Below, one piece after another: positions 34,470-42,487 of a DNA stretch of 51,413 bases. The translations under genes were made by a program, and so were the position numbers. The notes beneath the pieces are model-generated. The model ran no database searches, was not told the DNA's origin, and saw only the letters and a program-made list of their open reading frames with translations. This DNA is from Lachnoclostridium sp. An138 (GTDB taxonomy: Bacteria > Bacillota > Clostridia > Lachnospirales > Lachnospiraceae): contig NZ_NFLF01000023.1 in NCBI RefSeq assembly GCF_002160765.1, positions 1 through 51,413 of the forward strand. The letters run 5' to 3'. Position 1 is the stretch's first letter, and every line of letters starts with the position of its first letter.

Positions 34470-35426
34470 TTATTTGGCTCCAGCTCTTTGAGCATTTATT
34501 GCTGATCTGGCTGCATTCTTTCTTAATGCCGGGATATCTTTATCCTGCAAATGATTCGCAGTTTTAGGAATGACATTTTTGATGAGAAATTCGTCCGTCA
34601 GATTTTCATAGTTCTCTGGTAAAATTGCTGGAGCAATTTCTTCTAATTTGTTTAATGGCAATCCGTGTTTCCAATCATGCCGCCGATTATAAGGACAGGC
34701 ATCCTGGCAATTATCGCAGCCGCATACCCACTGCTCATACATCTCATCAGAAAGTCCTTCCGGTGTATCGCTATTTCCAAATGTAGTCAGAAAAGAAACA
34801 CACTTAAACGGATTCATTGTGTATGGTGCTTCCAAAGCCTTCGTCTTACAAGCACGTCGACACAAATCACATTTTTCAGAACAAGGCGGAGCGCTGCATG
34901 TATGGATAAGTTCACACTCCTGATCAATCACGTAAGCAAATAAATTGTTATAGGAGCCGTTCTCCGTATAAAAGAAATTATTTTTACGGATAATACCCAG
35001 TCCGGCTTTCATTGCCATATACCTGAGAGGGCCAACGCTGAGTGAGCCAAACTGCTCTCCGCCTTTCGCTTGGATACCATTTTCATAAAACCAGACTTCC
35101 AAGCGTTCCAGATCGAAGCGTTCCCTACTTTTTTTCTCTGGTTCCAGAAAAAAAGCTTTTCCGTATTTTCCCTGTAAAGATTCTGGGAACCTATACTTTC
35201 CATAGTCAAATACAAGAATTACGATGGATTTGGACCATGGAAATCTCGACTTTGTTTCTGTTAAATTTCCAACGCCTTTATAAAAATATTGGCTTACCGG
35301 AACATCATTAAGCCTTTGTTGATATAACTGTTTAAATCCGTCCAGTGCAGAAATAGATATGATTCCGCATTTATCAAATCCGCAGCGCAATGCCTGGTCG
35401 TAAATTTTTTGAGATAAGCTGTCCAT
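34470..35426 (-). CDS. QueG-like 4Fe-4S double-cluster protein
   Basis: A 318-residue protein of the epoxyqueuosine-reductase-like group. Two clusters of cysteines (CSAPPCSEKCDLCRRAC and CGCDNCQDACPYN) bind two 4Fe-4S clusters. The N-terminal half resembles the cobalamin-binding reductive-dehalogenase-like fold. True QueG reduces epoxyqueuosine in tRNA; this mobile-element copy is divergent and may have another reductase role. The ATG at 35426 follows GGAGGACCGGG and is preferred over the in-frame start at 35459. Confidence 0.75.
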   Translation of the reverse strand: MDSLSQKIYDQALRCGFDKCGIISISALDGFKQLYQQRLNDVPVSQYFYKGVGNLTETKSRFPWSKSIVILVFDYGKYRFPESLQGKYGKAFFLEPEKKSRERFDLERLEVWFYENGIQAKGGEQFGSLSVGPLRYMAMKAGLGIIRKNNFFYTENGSYNNLFAYVIDQECELIHTCSAPPCSEKCDLCRRACKTKALEAPYTMNPFKCVSFLTTFGNSDTPEGLSDEMYEQWVCGCDNCQDACPYNRRHDWKHGLPLNKLEEIAPAILPENYENLTDEFLIKNVIPKTANHLQDKDIPALRKNAARSAINAQRAGAK

Positions 35427-35497
35427 TTTCCCGGTCCTCCATCTAAAAATAAACAACAAAGAATGTTATTGACTAAGTGACTTGGTAACTCAAATAT

Positions 35498-35526
35498 ATT
35501 ATAGTCGATTACTGGAATAAAATCAA
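35498..35526 (-). promoter_or_regulatory. Promoter of the minus-strand regulatory operon
   Basis: Read on the minus strand, TTGATT (35526-35521) and TATAAT (35503-35498) are separated by 17 bases. Confidence 0.7.
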
Positions 35527-35530
35527 GATG

Positions 35531-35552
35531 AAATAGAACATACGTTCTATTT
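35531..35552. promoter_or_regulatory. LexA (SOS) box-like operator
   Basis: AAATAGAAC-ATAC-GTTCTATTT is a perfect 9-bp inverted repeat. Its core GAACATACGTTC matches the Gram-positive LexA/DinR consensus GAAC-RNRY-GTTC. It lies between the divergent QueG-like and primase genes, next to the -35 of the minus-strand promoter, and overlaps a TTGACA (35552-35557) on the plus strand. Confidence 0.65.
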
Positions 35553-35634
35553 TGACATTGCATTTTTGCAAAAAAATCCGGGCGAAAATTTCTTTTTTGC
35601 AAAAGTGCCGGATTTTCCGGCTGAGAGCTATTTT

Positions 35635-35684
35635 CTCCGTATATTCAGGCAGACGGGCAGAAACCGTCAAAAAATATACGGAGG
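35635..35684 (+). promoter_or_regulatory. Hairpin masking the ribosome binding site of the primase gene
   Basis: CTCCGTATATT (35635-35645) is perfectly complementary to AATATACGGAG (35673-35683). That second arm contains most of the Shine-Dalgarno GGAGG. An inner stem pairs 35652-35656 with 35664-35668. Translation of the primase would be off until the hairpin opens. Confidence 0.6.
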
Positions 35685-35692
35685 TATGACGC

Positions 35693-36313
35693 ATGAATCT
35701 ATTTGAAACAGTTAAGGCGGCTGTCACGGTACGGCAAGCCGCCGAACACTACGGTTTGAAAGTGGAACGTAGCGGCATGATACGCTGCCCTTTCCACGAT
35801 GACCGTCATCCCAGCATGAAGCTGAACGAGAGCTATTTCTACTGCTTCGGCTGCGGAGCTACCGGCGATGTGATCGACTTCGTTGCAAGGCTGTTTGGCC
35901 TGAGCAGCTACGAGGCAGCACAGAAGCTGGCTTACGACTTCGGCATTGACCCGGACAAGCCGCCCGCTGCGGCGGCGCTATCAAAACCGAAATACCCGCT
36001 GGCAAGGGCGTTCCGACAAGAGGAGCTGCACTGTCAGCGGGTATTGTGCGATTATCTGCACCTTCTGGAGAGCTGGAAGGTGCAGTATGCACCAAAAGCA
36101 CCGGAAGAAGTCTTAGACGATCACTTTGTGGAGGCTTGCCAGATGCTTGACCGTATCGAGTATCTGGCGGATATTCTGGCCTTTGCAGAGCTGGAAATCC
36201 GTGTAAAAACGGTGGATATGCTCCATCGGGACGGCACGATTGAGAAACTGGAAGAACGCTTGGAGCGGCTGAAAAAGGAGGCGAGAACCCATGAAGAACC
36301 GGAAATTTGCTGA
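35693..36313 (+). CDS. CHC2 zinc-finger primase-like protein
   Basis: A 206-residue protein beginning with a DnaG-type CHC2 zinc finger (CPFHDDRHPSM...FYCFGCGATGDVID). No TOPRIM catalytic domain follows; the C-terminal half is helical. In mobilizable elements this protein is followed by a D5-type helicase and the pair supports element replication. The 3' end overlaps the next gene by 23 bases. Confidence 0.88.
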   Translation: MNLFETVKAAVTVRQAAEHYGLKVERSGMIRCPFHDDRHPSMKLNESYFYCFGCGATGDVIDFVARLFGLSSYEAAQKLAYDFGIDPDKPPAAAALSKPKYPLARAFRQEELHCQRVLCDYLHLLESWKVQYAPKAPEEVLDDHFVEACQMLDRIEYLADILAFAELEIRVKTVDMLHRDGTIEKLEERLERLKKEARTHEEPEIC

Positions 36314-37709
36314 TGGCCCCGTCTGGTTTGACGGCACCAATATCAACGAGGCATTGTTCTGTGATGAGTTTCTGAGCCATCGCAAAATCATCTTTGCCAA
36401 CGGCGCTTTCTTCACGCCGGACGGCAGAGTGACGGATGTTCTTCCTCTGCGTGGAGAGATTTATGAGGAATTGAAGTGCTGCGCTGTGAACAACATCCCC
36501 CGGAAGATCACCAACATTCTGGAGGTATTGAAGCTGGCAGCTCATGTGGATGACTTCCCGCCGGAGGCAGACCGCATCCATCTGACCAACGGCACCTTGA
36601 AGCTGGATGGTACGTTCACCGAGGGCAGGCCAGAGATTGTGCGAAGCCGGTTGCCGGTGGCCTACAATACTGGTGCGCCTGTCCCTTCTCAGTGGCTTGC
36701 ATTTCTGGATGGCTTGCTCTATCCAGAGGATATCCCCACCCTGCAGGAGTTCATCGGTTACTGCCTGATTCCCAGCAACAAAGGGCAGCGGATGATGGTG
36801 ATTAAGGGCGAGGGCGGCGAGGGCAAGTCCCAGATCGGCGCTGTGCTGTCTGCTTTGTTCGGCTCCAATATGAAGGATGGCAGCATCGGGAAAATCTCTG
36901 AGAACCGCTTTGCTCGTGCCGATTTAGAGCATATCCTCCTGTGTGTGGATGATGATATGCGGATGGAGGCCTTGCGGCAGACCAACTATGTAAAATCCAT
37001 CGTTACCGCCCAGGGCAAGATGGATTTGGAGCGTAAAGGCAAGCAGAGCTATCAGGGATGGATGACCGCCCGGCTGCTGGCCTTTTCCAACGGCGATTTG
37101 CAAGCGCTTTTTGACCGCAGCGATGGCTTTTACCGCCGTCAGCTCATTCTCACCACCAAGGCGAAGCCAGCGGACAGGAAAGACGATCCAGATCTTGCGG
37201 AGAAGATGAAGGCCGAGGTAGAGGGCATCTTCCTTTGGGCATATGAGGGTCTGCGGCGGCTGGTAACGAACAACTTCAAATTCACAGAGAGCCAGCGCAC
37301 CAAGGAAAACCGGGAGGCTGTTAAGCGGGATAACAACAATGTGTATGATTTTCTGGAATCCGCGGGTTATATCCGGCTGAAAGCGGACAGCAGCATCAGT
37401 TCCAAGGAGCTGTATGAAATTTATGGGATGTGGTGTGATGAAAACAGTTTGACCGCCTTGAAACGGCGCAGCTTCAGCGATGCGGTGATTGCCAGTCAGG
37501 GCAAGTACCATTTGGAATACTGCAACAAGATCACCAACGCCGCCGGGCGGCGGGTATGGGGCTTCTACGGGATTGAAGCGGTCGCCAGACCCAATATAAA
37601 CGGTTTTTTTGAAGTTTCGGAACGTACGTACCGGAGGAATGGCGGGATTGATTCACGCTCCAACTTCGTGTACGTATGTACGCAGCGATTTACCCCAAAA
37701 CACCAATAG
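36291..37709 (+). CDS. Phage/plasmid primase-helicase (P4/D5 type)
   Basis: A 472-residue SF3-type protein. Walker A is GEGGEGKSQIG near residue 170, with an SF3 B/C region (ILLCVDDDMRME...SNGD) after it. The N-terminal D5_N part precedes the ATPase. It would unwind element DNA for autonomous or excision-linked replication. It has the translational overlap with the CHC2 gene typical of this module. Confidence 0.88.
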   Translation: MKNRKFADGPVWFDGTNINEALFCDEFLSHRKIIFANGAFFTPDGRVTDVLPLRGEIYEELKCCAVNNIPRKITNILEVLKLAAHVDDFPPEADRIHLTNGTLKLDGTFTEGRPEIVRSRLPVAYNTGAPVPSQWLAFLDGLLYPEDIPTLQEFIGYCLIPSNKGQRMMVIKGEGGEGKSQIGAVLSALFGSNMKDGSIGKISENRFARADLEHILLCVDDDMRMEALRQTNYVKSIVTAQGKMDLERKGKQSYQGWMTARLLAFSNGDLQALFDRSDGFYRRQLILTTKAKPADRKDDPDLAEKMKAEVEGIFLWAYEGLRRLVTNNFKFTESQRTKENREAVKRDNNNVYDFLESAGYIRLKADSSISSKELYEIYGMWCDENSLTALKRRSFSDAVIASQGKYHLEYCNKITNAAGRRVWGFYGIEAVARPNINGFFEVSERTYRRNGGIDSRSNFVYVCTQRFTPKHQ

Positions 37710-37995
37710 TATGATTTTCTCGTGCTGCCTGTCCCCTGTTTTGGGTGCTGGAAATCAGGTCAAATGAAAACAGGAAACTATTTGACCCGATACAGAAATC
37801 TGTTCACGGAAACGTGCTTCTCTGAATCGTGCAACAGATTTCTGGAATCATGGGGAAATGCACGATTGCAACCAAAGTCACATGAAACAGGAAAGTCGGT
37901 AGGTGGCACTTATGGGCAGAGCATCATACCGGCCAAGGAAAATGCAATTTATGAAAAGCAAATATTTCACGATACAGCGAAGCAGATACGCCATT
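37710..37995. other. Candidate oriT / origin region upstream of the relaxase genes
   Basis: No gene is supported (the open frame at 37722-37997 has no ribosome binding site). A perfect 12-bp inverted repeat has arms 37793-37804 and 37833-37844. Inside lies CACG-GAAA-CGTG (37805-37816). A further inverted pair, AATCGTGC and GCACGATT, links 37825-37832 with 37861-37868. A hairpin (37974-37983 with 38006-38015) and T residues follow. This is a typical setting for the oriT of a MobV relaxase. Confidence 0.5.
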
Positions 37996-38045
37996 GAGCG
38001 CATTGGCTTCGCTGTTTCGTTATCTCAGAAATGGAGGATTTGAAT

Positions 38046-38264
38046 ATGAGTGTACGCAACGAAGTCAAGGCACAGATCATTCGTGCCGGTTATACCATGC
38101 AGGAGGCTGTTGACCTTTTGCATGACGAATACGGCTGGTCGGACAGCGTTTCCAACCTGTCCGCCAAGCTGCAACGGGAGAGCATCCGCTATAAAGAGGT
38201 CAAGGAGCTGGCTGATGTGCTGGGCTATGACATTGTCTGGGTAAAGAGGAGGGACGAACGATGA
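38046..38264 (+). CDS. Small HTH-like protein upstream of MobV
   Basis: A 72-residue protein (MSVRNEVKAQIIRAGYTMQE, then NLSAKLQRESIRYKEVKELA) with a Cro-like HTH character. Its stop forms an ATGA overlap with the MobV gene, and AATGGAGGATT precedes its ATG. Homologs regularly accompany MobV in clostridial elements and probably assist at oriT or regulate mob expression. Confidence 0.75.
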   Translation: MSVRNEVKAQIIRAGYTMQEAVDLLHDEYGWSDSVSNLSAKLQRESIRYKEVKELADVLGYDIVWVKRRDER

Positions 38265-39247
38265 TGAAACCGCAGCACGCTATTTTACGCTTTGCAAAGT
38301 ATAAAGGCCCGGAGATTGCCAATATCGAAGCCCACAACGAGCGCACGAAGGATAAGTACGCCAGCAACCCGGACATTGATCCCAGCCGCAGCCACCTCAA
38401 TTTCCATCTGATTGAACCGAAACACAGATACCGGGCGGAGGCAGAGCGGCAGATCAAGGAGGCCGGATGCCGCACCCGCTCTGACAGTGTGCGGCTGGTG
38501 GAGGCTCTTGTGACCGCCTCACCGGAGTTCTTCCAAGGCAAGAAAAAGGCTGAAATCAAAGCCTTTTTCCAGGAAGCGGTCACCTTTATCCAGCAGCATC
38601 AAGACCCCAAGACCATTGTTTCCGCAGCGGTGCATATGGACGAGAAAACGCCCCATATGCACCTTTCTTTTGTCCCACTGACCGAGGATGGGCGGCTGTG
38701 TGCCAAGGAAATCCTTGGGAACAGGAAAAAGATGACTTGGTGGCAGGATCAGTTCTGGGAACACATGGTACGGAAATATCCCGATCTGGAGCGTGGTGAG
38801 AGCGCCAGCAAGACCGGGCGTGACCATATCCCTCCGAGGGTGTTTAAGGAAATGACCCGGCTGAGTAAGCAGAAAGCCAAAATCGAGGAGGTTTTGGCTG
38901 GCGTCAACGCCTTCAATGCGAAAAGCAAGGCAGCGGAGATTGAGAAACTGCTGGATCAGTATATCCCAGCGGTGGAACAGATGCACACCACTTTGAAGAA
39001 GTATCAGATAGCATTCACGAAAACCACCAAGGAAAACAAGAAGCTGAAAAATGAGAACGCACAGCTGGAGGAATCGCTGGATAAAGCCAATCAGAAAAGC
39101 ACCTTGAAGCAGCTTGCTGATGCGAAGCTGCGACGGGACTATGAGGACGCTGTGGTGGTGCTGGAGCGGATTCCGAAGGAAGTGCTGGATGTGTATGCTC
39201 GTGGAAGTCGCGGGAGAAAGGAGCGGCCTATTGAGCAAAGTTTATGA
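38261..39247 (+). CDS. MobV-family relaxase (plasmid recombination enzyme)
   Basis: A 328-residue relaxase. The catalytic His motif (HMDEKTPHMHLSFVPL, around residues 127-142) is the MobV/Pre signature. The N-terminal segment ILRFAKYKGPEIANIEAHNE agrees. The C-terminal third is coiled-coil. It nicks oriT in trans with a conjugative machine supplied by another element, so the element is mobilizable rather than self-transmissible. It overlaps the next small gene by 17 bases. Confidence 0.92.
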   Translation: MMKPQHAILRFAKYKGPEIANIEAHNERTKDKYASNPDIDPSRSHLNFHLIEPKHRYRAEAERQIKEAGCRTRSDSVRLVEALVTASPEFFQGKKKAEIKAFFQEAVTFIQQHQDPKTIVSAAVHMDEKTPHMHLSFVPLTEDGRLCAKEILGNRKKMTWWQDQFWEHMVRKYPDLERGESASKTGRDHIPPRVFKEMTRLSKQKAKIEEVLAGVNAFNAKSKAAEIEKLLDQYIPAVEQMHTTLKKYQIAFTKTTKENKKLKNENAQLEESLDKANQKSTLKQLADAKLRRDYEDAVVVLERIPKEVLDVYARGSRGRKERPIEQSL

Positions 39248-39413
39248 AAATCCGAAGTATAATGCGGCATTTGACCGCTGTATTGATGTAATGGCGAAAT
39301 TGATGTTGAAATATGGCAATCAGGTTTTGGAGAAGCGGGAGGGCATACCTCCCCTTTCTCCAGATGGACAGCCTGACAAGAAAGAAGCCGGTATTTTCGG
39401 TCAAGCCGCTTAA
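39231..39413 (+). CDS. Small protein of unknown function
   Basis: A 60-residue protein (LSKVYENPKYNAAFDRCIDV...) starting at a TTG with AAAGGAG seven bases upstream, inside the end of the MobV gene. The coupling suggests a genuine gene. No family is recognised. Confidence 0.6.
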   Translation: MSKVYENPKYNAAFDRCIDVMAKLMLKYGNQVLEKREGIPPLSPDGQPDKKEAGIFGQAA

Positions 39414-39424
39414 AGATAGAATTT

Positions 39425-39473
39425 ACACGTTGCGTAATTATTGTGCTTGTGCTATAATAGTTACGCAACGTGT
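39425..39473 (+). promoter_or_regulatory. Promoter enclosed by a 13-bp inverted repeat
   Basis: TTGCGT (39430-39435) and TATAAT (39453-39458) are 17 bases apart. Perfect arms ACACGTTGCGTAA (39425-39437) and TTACGCAACGTGT (39461-39473) flank the -10, so a bound dimer would cover both -35 and start point. T residues after the second arm might also let it end the mob transcript. Confidence 0.7.
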
Positions 39474-39497
39474 TTTTTTGTTTGTGGAGATGATGTG

Positions 39498-39740
39498 ATG
39501 GACTGCAAAACCAAAATCAAAGAATTGCGGGAATTGACCGGCATGAACCGCAAGGAATTTTGCAAATATTTTAATATCCCCTATCGGACAGTGACGGAAT
39601 GGGAATTGGACAATCGTCATGCGCCGGAATATGTCTTGCGACTGCTGGAGTATTACATTCGCAAAGAGGGATTGGTAAAGCTACCGGCAGATATAGAAAA
39701 CGCCGGAGAAAGGAGTTCCTGCCATGAAAAGACGGACTAA
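39498..39740 (+). CDS. HTH regulator upstream of the recombinase
   Basis: An 80-residue protein. IKELRELTGMNRKEFCKYFN and IPYRTVTEWELDNR form an XRE-like HTH. It lies 25 bases after the inverted-repeat promoter, which it probably represses, and overlaps the recombinase gene by 17 bases. It therefore probably controls excision. Confidence 0.82.
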   Translation: MDCKTKIKELRELTGMNRKEFCKYFNIPYRTVTEWELDNRHAPEYVLRLLEYYIRKEGLVKLPADIENAGERSSCHEKTD

Positions 39741-41397
39741 ATGTTACATCTATACGAGGGTATCTACAGCTATTCAGGTGGACGGATACAGTCTGGATGC
39801 CCAAAAAGATAAGCTGCGTAAATATGCGGAATATGAGGATATGATTGTAGCGGCTGAGTATTCTGACGAGGGCTTTTCTGGAAAAAATATACAGGGTCGT
39901 TTAGAATTTCAGCGGATGTTAAATGACATTCAGGAGGGCAAAGACGGGGTATCCTATGTGCTTGTCTTTAAGCTGTCCCGCTTCGGTCGCAACGCCGCTG
40001 ATGTCCTCAATTCCTTGCAGCTTATGCAGGACTTCGGTGTAAATCTGATTTGTGTGGAGGACGGTATCGACTCCTCCAAAGACTCCGGCAAGCTGATGAT
40101 CTCCATCCTCTCCGCTGTTGCGGAAATTGAGCGTGAGAACATCCGCACACAGACTATGGCGGGCCGGGAACAGAAAGCCCGTGAGGGAAAGTGGAACGGT
40201 GGCTTTGCTCCTTATGGTTATCGCCTTGAAAATGGAAATCTGGTGATTGCAGAGGACGAGGTGGAGGTTATCAGAATCATCTATGACCGCTATATCCACA
40301 CCAACGAGGGGTTGTCTGCTGTAGCGAATTACTTGAATAACCATGGCTACACAAAGAAGCTCCGTCAAAATGGCACGATTCCCAGCTTTTCTTCCAACTT
40401 TGTAAAGGATGTTCTGGACAATCCGGTGTATATGGGGAAGATCGCCTACGGCAGACGCAGAACAGAAAAAAAGCTGGGCACAAGAAATGAATTTCATGTG
40501 GTTGAGAAGGATGAATTTCCGGTTTATGAGGGCCAGCATGAGGCCATCATTTCAGAGGAAGATTGGAATTTAGCCCAGGAGAAACGGAAAATCAACGCCT
40601 TTAAGCGGGAAAAAGTACATGACCCGGAACACGCACACATCCTGTCCGGTATTCTCAAATGCCCCTGCTGCGGCAAGAGCCTGTACGGGAATATCGCCAA
40701 GGCGCACAGCAAGGACAAAAAGACCCGCTATTACTACTATTGCAAAAACACTGTGGGCGCTACCGGCCACAAATGCACCTTCCGTGTGAACATCGAACAG
40801 CAGGAAATGAATCGCATGGTGGCGGCAATCATATCCGCTATGGTGAATGATTCGCAGTTCTCAAAGGCGATTAAAGAGAAAATCGGCACGTCTGTTGACA
40901 CGGAGGATTTGGAGAAGCAGCTTGCTGCATTGCAGGCACAGCTCCGACAGACTTTGGGCATTAAGACAAGACTGGAACGGCAGATGGATACAATGGACAT
41001 CAACGATCCGCACTTTGACCGAAAAATTCTGGATTTACAGCGGCGATATGACGAGCAGTATGGCAGGATAGAGGAAATCGAGGCGCAGATGGATGAAGTA
41101 AAGAGCCAGATTCAGAGCATCCGGCAGAAGAAAATCTCCGGTGATAATATCTACCAACTTCTACTGATGTTCGATGAGGTGTATGGAGCCGCTACGGAAT
41201 TTGAACAGAAAGAATTTATGCAGGCGTTCATTGAGCGGATTGATCTGTACCCGGAAAAGCAGGAGGACGGCAACTGGATCAGGAACATTGTGTTTAATTT
41301 TCCAGTGCCAGTGAACGGACAGGAAGTGAAAGAATTGCCCTTGGAAACCGGGACAACTCTTGAAACAGTCTGCCTTCTGTCAAGAAAAGCTCAATAA
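39724..41397 (+). CDS. Large serine recombinase (site-specific integrase)
   Basis: A 557-residue serine recombinase. The catalytic Ser is Ser14 in YTRVST. LVFKLSRFGRNAADVLNSLQ and the IERENIRTQTMAGREQKARE helix follow. The recombinase domain runs to about residue 290, then a zinc ribbon (CPCCGKSL...C) and a long coiled coil. It is expected to integrate and excise the mobilizable element (about 32.7-41.4 kb). All catalytic features are intact. Confidence 0.93.
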   Translation: MKRRTKCYIYTRVSTAIQVDGYSLDAQKDKLRKYAEYEDMIVAAEYSDEGFSGKNIQGRLEFQRMLNDIQEGKDGVSYVLVFKLSRFGRNAADVLNSLQLMQDFGVNLICVEDGIDSSKDSGKLMISILSAVAEIERENIRTQTMAGREQKAREGKWNGGFAPYGYRLENGNLVIAEDEVEVIRIIYDRYIHTNEGLSAVANYLNNHGYTKKLRQNGTIPSFSSNFVKDVLDNPVYMGKIAYGRRRTEKKLGTRNEFHVVEKDEFPVYEGQHEAIISEEDWNLAQEKRKINAFKREKVHDPEHAHILSGILKCPCCGKSLYGNIAKAHSKDKKTRYYYYCKNTVGATGHKCTFRVNIEQQEMNRMVAAIISAMVNDSQFSKAIKEKIGTSVDTEDLEKQLAALQAQLRQTLGIKTRLERQMDTMDINDPHFDRKILDLQRRYDEQYGRIEEIEAQMDEVKSQIQSIRQKKISGDNIYQLLLMFDEVYGAATEFEQKEFMQAFIERIDLYPEKQEDGNWIRNIVFNFPVPVNGQEVKELPLETGTTLETVCLLSRKAQ

Positions 41398-41595
41398 ATC
41401 AAAGGACTTCGCCATTTTGGGAATAAAATAGATGTGTGTTTCTGTTTCCGTAGAGTGATGATATAACTGGAGGTTTACCCCAGGGGATAGGCTTTGGAGA
41501 ACGGGAAATATACATTTTGGCGAAAGGATACTTTTTCGCAAAAATATGAAGCGTTAAGATGTTGATGGATTAATTGAAAATAAGGTGGTGATTGT
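41398..41595. other. Junction between the mobilizable element and the AT-rich module
   Basis: No gene is seen. GC falls sharply here. It contains TTTTCGCAAAA (41533-41543), also found at the far end of the module (50881-50891). It also contains TTTACCCCAGGGGATAG, partly mirrored by CTATCCCC...GGGGTATAAA near 50850-50880. It may include the end of the upstream element. Confidence 0.4.
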
Positions 41596-42420
41596 ATGAT
41601 ACCTAATATTATTGAGGCAACACAAATATTTTTAAATGCTCAGGGGTTAAATCAAAGAGTAATTGAACAAAGACCAGTTACATTAGGAGAGGGGAACAAA
41701 TCAACTGTCCAAATAACTTTTTCTGAGCATATAGGGTTTTCAAGTCGTGAGAAAGAAATCCCTATTACAATACAAATTATGACAATATTTTCAATGTTGG
41801 ACACACATATAGATTTAGTTTATCCCCATTTACAAGGCGTGAATTTTCTTAGGAGATACAAAGCACTGCCGGTGAATAGTGATAAAGAAATAATCTTTAA
41901 AGAAATATATCGTATATTTAGAAAATTGAGAAATACTGTGATTCATAATAGTAGTACCATAAACATTATTGGAAATGAAAAAGTAGACTTTGATGGGTTG
42001 AGTATTGATATTGATACGATGTATTGGTTATACTCAGCAGCATGCGAATTATTTTCTTGTGACAATAAAAAGTATTATTCTCCGATTTATCATGAATGTG
42101 TATTACGAGCGTACTATAGAAAAATATTAGAAAAATTGCGTGGATTAAGTTATAGAGATGATATTGAAAATAGTCTATTAGATATTTCGACCAATGTTAG
42201 TGTTTTAGTTACAGTGAGATATCCTGTTGTAAACCCTAAATATGTTATTGATGAGATGAAAATTAGAATAGCCAAGTATGACTGTGGAGATGAGCATTAT
42301 AGAGCAGATTATCATATTACTCATGAGGGGGATGCATACTGGGTCCCAGATGAAGCAATAGATGTTAATGGGGAACTCAGTTTAAGTGAACTTGCATATT
42401 GGCGCTTAGAGAGTTTGTGA
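41596..42420 (+). CDS. HEPN-like RX4H protein of unknown function
   Basis: A 274-residue, mostly helical protein. LRKLRNTVIH contains Arg112-Asn113-x3-His117, the RX4H motif of HEPN ribonuclease-like domains. A charged helix (around residues 80-120) surrounds it. Many HEPN proteins are toxins or defence effectors that cut RNA. No antitoxin is adjacent. The start has AAGGTGGTG. The gene is very AT-rich, distinct from both flanks, and lies between an intact and a broken recombinase. The family call rests on the motif only, and a wider function is unknown. Confidence 0.55.
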   Translation: MIPNIIEATQIFLNAQGLNQRVIEQRPVTLGEGNKSTVQITFSEHIGFSSREKEIPITIQIMTIFSMLDTHIDLVYPHLQGVNFLRRYKALPVNSDKEIIFKEIYRIFRKLRNTVIHNSSTINIIGNEKVDFDGLSIDIDTMYWLYSAACELFSCDNKKYYSPIYHECVLRAYYRKILEKLRGLSYRDDIENSLLDISTNVSVLVTVRYPVVNPKYVIDEMKIRIAKYDCGDEHYRADYHITHEGDAYWVPDEAIDVNGELSLSELAYWRLESL

Positions 42421-42487
42421 ACATGAAATTATACAATGTGATTCGGTTTTCAATGTGAAAAGTGAGGGATAAAATTGTTACCCCACT

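Noticed and set aside
37722-37997. 91-codon open frame after the D5-type helicase gene
   Set aside because: No ribosome binding site, and it covers the interlocking inverted repeats better explained as oriT; composition is not protein-like.
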